From: Syngnathus acus
Taxonomy: Eukaryota; Chordata; Actinopteri; Syngnathiformes; Syngnathidae
Direction of reading: 5' to 3'
DNA length: 64,000 nt
NCBI RefSeq assembly: GCF_901709675.1
Contig: NC_051097.1
Location: forward strand, 3,648,539 to 3,712,538
Positions 58,576 to 64,000 of the stretch are shown here, in pieces. Position 1 is the stretch's first letter, and every line of letters begins with the position of its first letter. The position numbers and the translations under genes are program-made. The notes beneath the pieces were generated by a model. The model had not been told where the DNA came from, did not search any database, and was given only the letters and a program-made list of their open reading frames with translations.

Positions 58576-61500
58576 GGTTCTTATATTACTGACTCCTTCA
58601 GGGCCCTCTACTGAGGGCACTTGTTAATCATGCACTTTGACTACATTATCATGATGAATATAATACTTTGGGCTTGAACAGTTCTTGGGTGCAAATTTGA
58701 ACTTTACAGTGGAAGATATTGGTTCAAGATTGTCAAAGCAATATTTTGACACACCTTATGTAACAGCATTGTCATATGAAGACATACTGAATTCTCTCAT
58801 TCATTGCTCCTTTTCTTTCTGTTGGCTCTTTTCACCTCTCAGTCAATTTTTCTCCCATCCTTTTCTTTCCGGTAGCCGGACTGCACGAGCAATTACAAAA
58901 GCATCAAGGCCCCCTTTGACCAGTATAATTTGTGTGGAAGTTTTGTTCTGCGTTAAAGCAGTCGCCGAACATTGCCTCAGATGAGAGCTTTGGGCTGGGT
59001 TGTGTTTTTCCCTGCAAAACCAACTTTTTTTTTTTTTTAAATGTAATTTTTTTTATCAGGCTTAAAAAGAATGTTCCACACTTTATGGCTTTACTAAAGT
59101 AGAACATAAGTTCTTTCTTTACATTTTCCAGAAAATATATTATTCTACATCAAGTCCTGCTGTACACTCTCATTTTAACCAAATGGAGCAGTCTGCATGG
59201 CATGCTGGCCCACCTCACAATGTCTTGCTTTTTTATCCATGTCCCTCCACTCTCCTGTGATCATCTTTTTATCGGAAAGGGGAAGCTATGTAGGTCAAGT
59301 GCAGCTTCCTTGAACAACGATATGCTTGCATTTGAATAAAATCAGTTTGGGCTTTCTAGTGAAATTTATAGCCCAGGATTGAGTCACTTTCCATCTGCGT
59401 ATTATTGATTGGATAAGGTTTTTTTTTTTTGTACTTTACCACAGCCACTCCCCCCCCCATTTGACCAGAAAATGATGTCAAGATACATCTGGTAGCAATA
59501 CGTAGACTGGGTGGAGTGGTTTTGTTTTAATGTTTTGCTTTTGTCGACTGGTCATTGTGGGAATGAGGCATTCATATTTGCCCAGACAATGTAATGAGAA
59601 AAAGGATTGCAATAATGTTGCACAATGCGTAGTATAACCCTTCCATTTGTGGTTATTGAATATTTATGTTGAGAATTATATTTACTCTTTCAGGGTAAAG
59701 TTACAATATTAGTTCAATTTTGATTCGATTTGATCTTGAGGTAAACGCTCTGATAATGATTTAGGTAGAAGTACAAATTTACAAAAAATTCAAGAGTAAA
59801 TTTGGACAATTTTGCAATATTTAACAAATATGGTATGTTATGTCACATTTTCTTTTTCAGCAATAGAGCACCTGAACATAAAAATGTTTCCATAACCTTT
59901 TTTGTTTATGAAGTACAAAAGGAAAAACATGTCTAAAAGAATAATCTAATAATAAGAACAATCTTAAATATTATTCCCAGTACTCCTGTTGTAATTGTAT
60001 AGCAGTGACACAGTTCAAAAGGGGCGTATCTATCTTCCTTTGTGCATATGTGCAATCTAAATCTTCTCCTTAAATTGCTGGTTTTACACAACATTCTATG
60101 GTCAAAGTTCCTTGCATTTGCACACGACCAGAAACTTATCTTCTGTTATTGGACTGTTAAGGTTTGCTGGCAAATTTACAGGGAAATCCAAACTTACTAA
60201 AAATGTCAGATTTAAAAGTAGAAGGCGCTCGCTTCCATACAATGCCAATCACGTCCAAAGTGCGGTGATTCAATGATTATGTTTACATCGACACATTTAT
60301 TCAGATTAAAAGCCTGATCAGAATGAAAATGCATCATGTACACACCCCGGGTGGAATATTCTGATCGGATCAAGGCCATTGCGATCAACAGTGCATCTGA
60401 TCAGAATTTTAATCCCAACTCTAATCAGATTAAAGGCATTATGTTAGTGTAAACGTAGACAATATTTTCACCCGCCCCTATTTTCCCCCGAGCTGCATTT
60501 TTAGGTTATGGTTAGGAAACACGCAATATAGGTAGAGATCCCCACAGAATTTACTATCATTATGAGAGGTTGGCTGTACATTTCAACCTGGTACAGATAT
60601 CGTACATGTCACATAAAGCAACATAGTGCAAATGTAATAAAACAACTATCGCCTCGCGCAAACTCGCCTAATTAGTTTACCGGTAACTTGGAAGGGTTAG
60701 TATGTTGATCCATGATGGTGATGTTACATTAAAACAAGAGGTACTAAAATATGAGTCACAAACTTTTACAGATGTGTTGCACACATTAAAAAGAAGTCAG
60801 TCCTAAAAAGGGCGGTGTTCATCTTCTTCTGAAGGAATACTGTACCAGTGAGTCACTCCTCTTATTGACTACTACGTTGCTGCTGTTGTGGTATCGCTCA
60901 ACTTCCTTTGTTTGTCGAAACCATTGTGTGTGTCTACGAATGTGTTATTTTAGTTGATCTTAAATGCCATGTTCTACATCAGGTTAAAAATAGAAATGAG
61001 ATTAATTGTTTTAAGTCCCCTGTAGCACAGGAAGGCTCACAAAAAGGGCACGGTGATGCCTTTACGTCACGCGCGAGTGCTATAGGTGTGAAAGTCCATT
61101 GTGTTTAATTATTTACCACTCAGCAGACGGTCCCCATTTTTCCTCCCATACACTTCCTGAAACACTCCATCCCTTCTATTTACAAAAATAAAATATATCA
61201 GTTCATATATGGGCTTAATTACGAAGCGAGATCGAGATGTTTTTTTTATAAGATATGAAGAGTAGTTCAAATAAATAGATACAATAAAATAAAAATGGTG
61301 GGAGTGGCAGTGCCCTCTTAAAGTATTGGAACGGCAAATTGCTGCAGGCAAAGATTGATTCCCAATAGTTGTGGGAAACATGTTTTGCCTCTTTTCTAGT
61401 GTTGGCCTTGATACCAACTTTCTTTGTATTAATTGTGTTTCTGTTTTTGGATTTGCCATATTCAGGCTATTGCAACTCTTTAAGTTGCACTGTTTGTGTG

Positions 61501-62018
61501 AAACCACAGAGTTTTTGTGGCATGGGTTTGCTGTTGACTAGACTAGAAATGTTGTTACAAACATGTAAACTATACATCATCAATCAAATGAAGAAAAATA
61601 AAACAAAAACAAGGGGAAAGTCATGTAAATTATGACTTTGTATAAATATTAGGTACAAACATAATTCAATCTACTGCACAAAATGGGCAGTAGTCTGAAA
61701 AGTAAATCATTTTAATGACAAATACCTACTGGCTAGTAGAAGCTCCACGGCAAGTGCTTTGTATTATTGTAGTCGGTGCAAACCATTTATATAAATTCTC
61801 CCGTCACTTTTTGGCTGCGCACATGCCCACTCATGAAAATATAGTAGACTATAAATATATATAGACTATAGTTCTTTGCAATATTTTCAAGAAGTCATAC
61901 TCAGGTTTGTTTTCCTACACAGTCCTTGGGCACGTGCACAACCCTGTAATGTTGGTATGATGTTGGTGAATTCAACTAGCGAAGCCCCTTTGTCATAGTA
62001 GGCATGTTTAAGTCTATG

Positions 62019-62065
62019 GTGTGTGTGTGTGTGTGTCTGTGTGTGCGCATGTGCGTGTGTGTGTC
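62019..62065. repeat. TG-rich dinucleotide tract
   Basis: Short TG runs broken by CTG and CGC; imperfect. Confidence 0.8.
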
Positions 62066-64000
62066 CTGTGCATGTGCTGTTTCATGTGCTCAAGTAAGAA
62101 AATAAATAGACTAACAGCAGAAACTGAGCAAATGGTTGTAGGTGCAGACTGAAAACTTTTTTTTACCTCTTATTGAACTTGAGTATGCTGTATTTGAAGG
62201 TCAAATCTTGAGAAAAACAGATTCAGCAGCAGTGTTTGCCACCCTCCCTTGCCCTTTATGATAAAAAAATTCTGATTTGTATTTGGTCTGTCACGGTGCA
62301 CAGATTGCCTAAATGTTTTTATTTATAGTTCTGAGTGTTTCATAAATCAGATTTCTTGCGAAGTGTTGATATTCTTAAACATTGCTTTCATGAGGATTGA
62401 CGCTATTCCTCTGTTTATTTTCCTCCTAAGGGTCTGCTTCCTCCACTCTCCCATTTCCCTCTTGTCATATAACCATGGCGCCTGTCGCCATGACAACTCA
62501 GGCTGTGGCCATTCTATCCAGTCATTAGCTTTCCTGGGTATAGGCGCACACTTTCTCTGTCTGACTCACACCCACCGCTACGTCAGTGTTGACGTCGCAA
62601 TTAAAAAAAAAAAAAGAAAAAGCTGTCGTGAGTGGCAATGATGATGGAAAACTGAAATGTCATGAAGATGCTTGAACTAGGGCTCTTACTGTTGCATATT
62701 TTCAATGTGTGTGTGTGTGTACATTAGTACATTTGTTTGAAGATGCAATACACAACCACTCATCCACATCTCATCATCTGATCCACTCACACTCATCTCC
62801 ATCTCCAAAGAGAATACGACAAGAGCATCAACTCACACTATCTTGAGACTTGACAGTGTAAACACAGATGCTTACTGGCTCTGCCGAGTGCCATATCTGC
62901 AAACATCAGACACCTACACGGCTGAGTGAGCTTCCACACACTAAAGTCAGTGTTGTAATGCTCGATAGTGGATCGGTTTAAGAAACGGCATATCTTATCC
63001 AACCTCATATTTACCGAGAAATGTGCCAACGCCTCGAGCGCATGTAGAGTTCTGAATAGCAAGAGATGATTTTGCTTAAAAGGAGGCCATCTAACTAATA
63101 TATCAGGAAGCTTCATTCTCAAACAATATGGTGAGGCTGACTTTTTTTGACAACGACAAGACCTGTGCTTTCAACACAGAACATGCATACTTGATTTTTT
63201 TGGGGTGGCGAGGGGTTGTGATGCCAGTGAACGTAAAACGCGGTGACTGCATTGCATGGAGCAATACATTTCATACATAAAGTTATAGGACATTAATCCT
63301 TGTCAAATACGTGTTTGTGTTGCCAGTAGTTGAATGTGTGTCATATTTAACGTGTACATTTATATTGTTGTTGTTTTTTTTGAAAAGACAAACCGTAACT
63401 TTAGATTGTGTGTAAAATAGTAACATCCAGGTCAATTCTTCTTTTCTGCCTGCAATGTGTTGAGCATTGCTGGTTGATGTTACAATTCATAGTAACATGT
63501 GGCATTATTTACTAAATTATGTAAACTAAACAGAAACGAATTGTAGAGTAGATTTGCCAGATATGTTGTAATAAATTATGCCACCGTGATTAAATGTTTG
63601 CAATTGCTATAAATGGTTTGAGAACAAGTTGGCCAAAATAATTGTAATATTTTTTTTATAATTCCCCACTATTCCTGTTATGCACATGGTGCGACATTAT
63701 CTGGCAGATTTCTGCAGCCATAATCTTACTATTAGGACTAGGTTGTTCCGCAAGTATTGCAGTACTTGTTTGGTATGAGCACATGGTTACTTTAGCGTTG
63801 TTCACCTCAGGCACTCATGCAGCTGCATTTAAACTCCTCACCTGCTGTACATGCTCTGCTAGTCTAATATTATCTAGCTGGCAGGAGATTAGCTCTAATC
63901 ACATCACTAATCATGGGCCCTTCTCCTCTAAGCCGCCATACACCTTAACGTGCCCATAGTTGCAAAACATTTCAGTTTCAATGTATTGCATATGCCAGAG

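Larger units (their letters stand above)
57085..64000 (+). other. tprn: tprn intron 1 (at least 6.9 kb, continues beyond window)
   Basis: Starts with GTATGA. I searched for the next taperin exon (KISF-type start and acidic Glu-rich run) on the plus strand and did not find it. Content: an ATTAATCGAT-type repeat fragment (58425-58575), a TG array (62019-62065) and mostly unique-looking AT-rich sequence. 63690-63990 is more GC-balanced, with several TAATC motifs. Confidence 0.6.

Overview
The window is nuclear DNA from a vertebrate, almost certainly a teleost fish. Its genes are split into short exons with GT/AG introns, their proteins match vertebrate families along their whole length, and the introns are full of fish-type repeats: small inverted-repeat DNA transposons, hAT remnants, tRNA-like SINEs and long tetranucleotide arrays. 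I cannot name the species. No bacterial, plasmid, phage or CRISPR content was seen.

Layout, left to right. (1) About 172-44079, minus strand: a natriuretic-peptide receptor guanylate cyclase, best matched to NPR2 (NPR-B). Twenty coding exons were placed by hand, giving 997 residues. The last one or two exons lie beyond the left edge. (2) 44080-46506: intergenic spacer with hAT fragments. (3) 46507-51093, minus strand: complete alad (delta-aminolevulinic acid dehydratase, 11 coding exons, 331 residues), with a probable non-coding first exon near 51528-51600. (4) 51600-51960: short divergent promoter shared by alad and tmem203, containing TCTCGCGA. (5) 52505-52921, plus strand: intact single-exon tmem203 (138 residues). 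(6) 55018-57084, plus strand: the large first exon of tprn (taperin, 689 codons). (7) 57085-64000: the start of a tprn intron longer than 6.9 kb, in which no further exon was found.

The genes act separately: a membrane cGMP-producing receptor, a cytosolic haem-synthesis enzyme, a small membrane protein linked to ER calcium, and a protein of the hair-cell stereocilium base. alad and tmem203 look physically coupled through a head-to-head promoter.

The least expected content is in the repeats. Three inverted-repeat element families share TACCGT termini. Copies of one family carry the conserved C-terminal end of a protein-coding frame, an acidic tail with an in-place stop and a downstream AATAAA, which probably records the parent transposase gene. 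A separate hAT deletion derivative has a perfect 8-bp target duplication and keeps a 35-codon BED-type transposase N-terminus. I found no clearly new cellular system.
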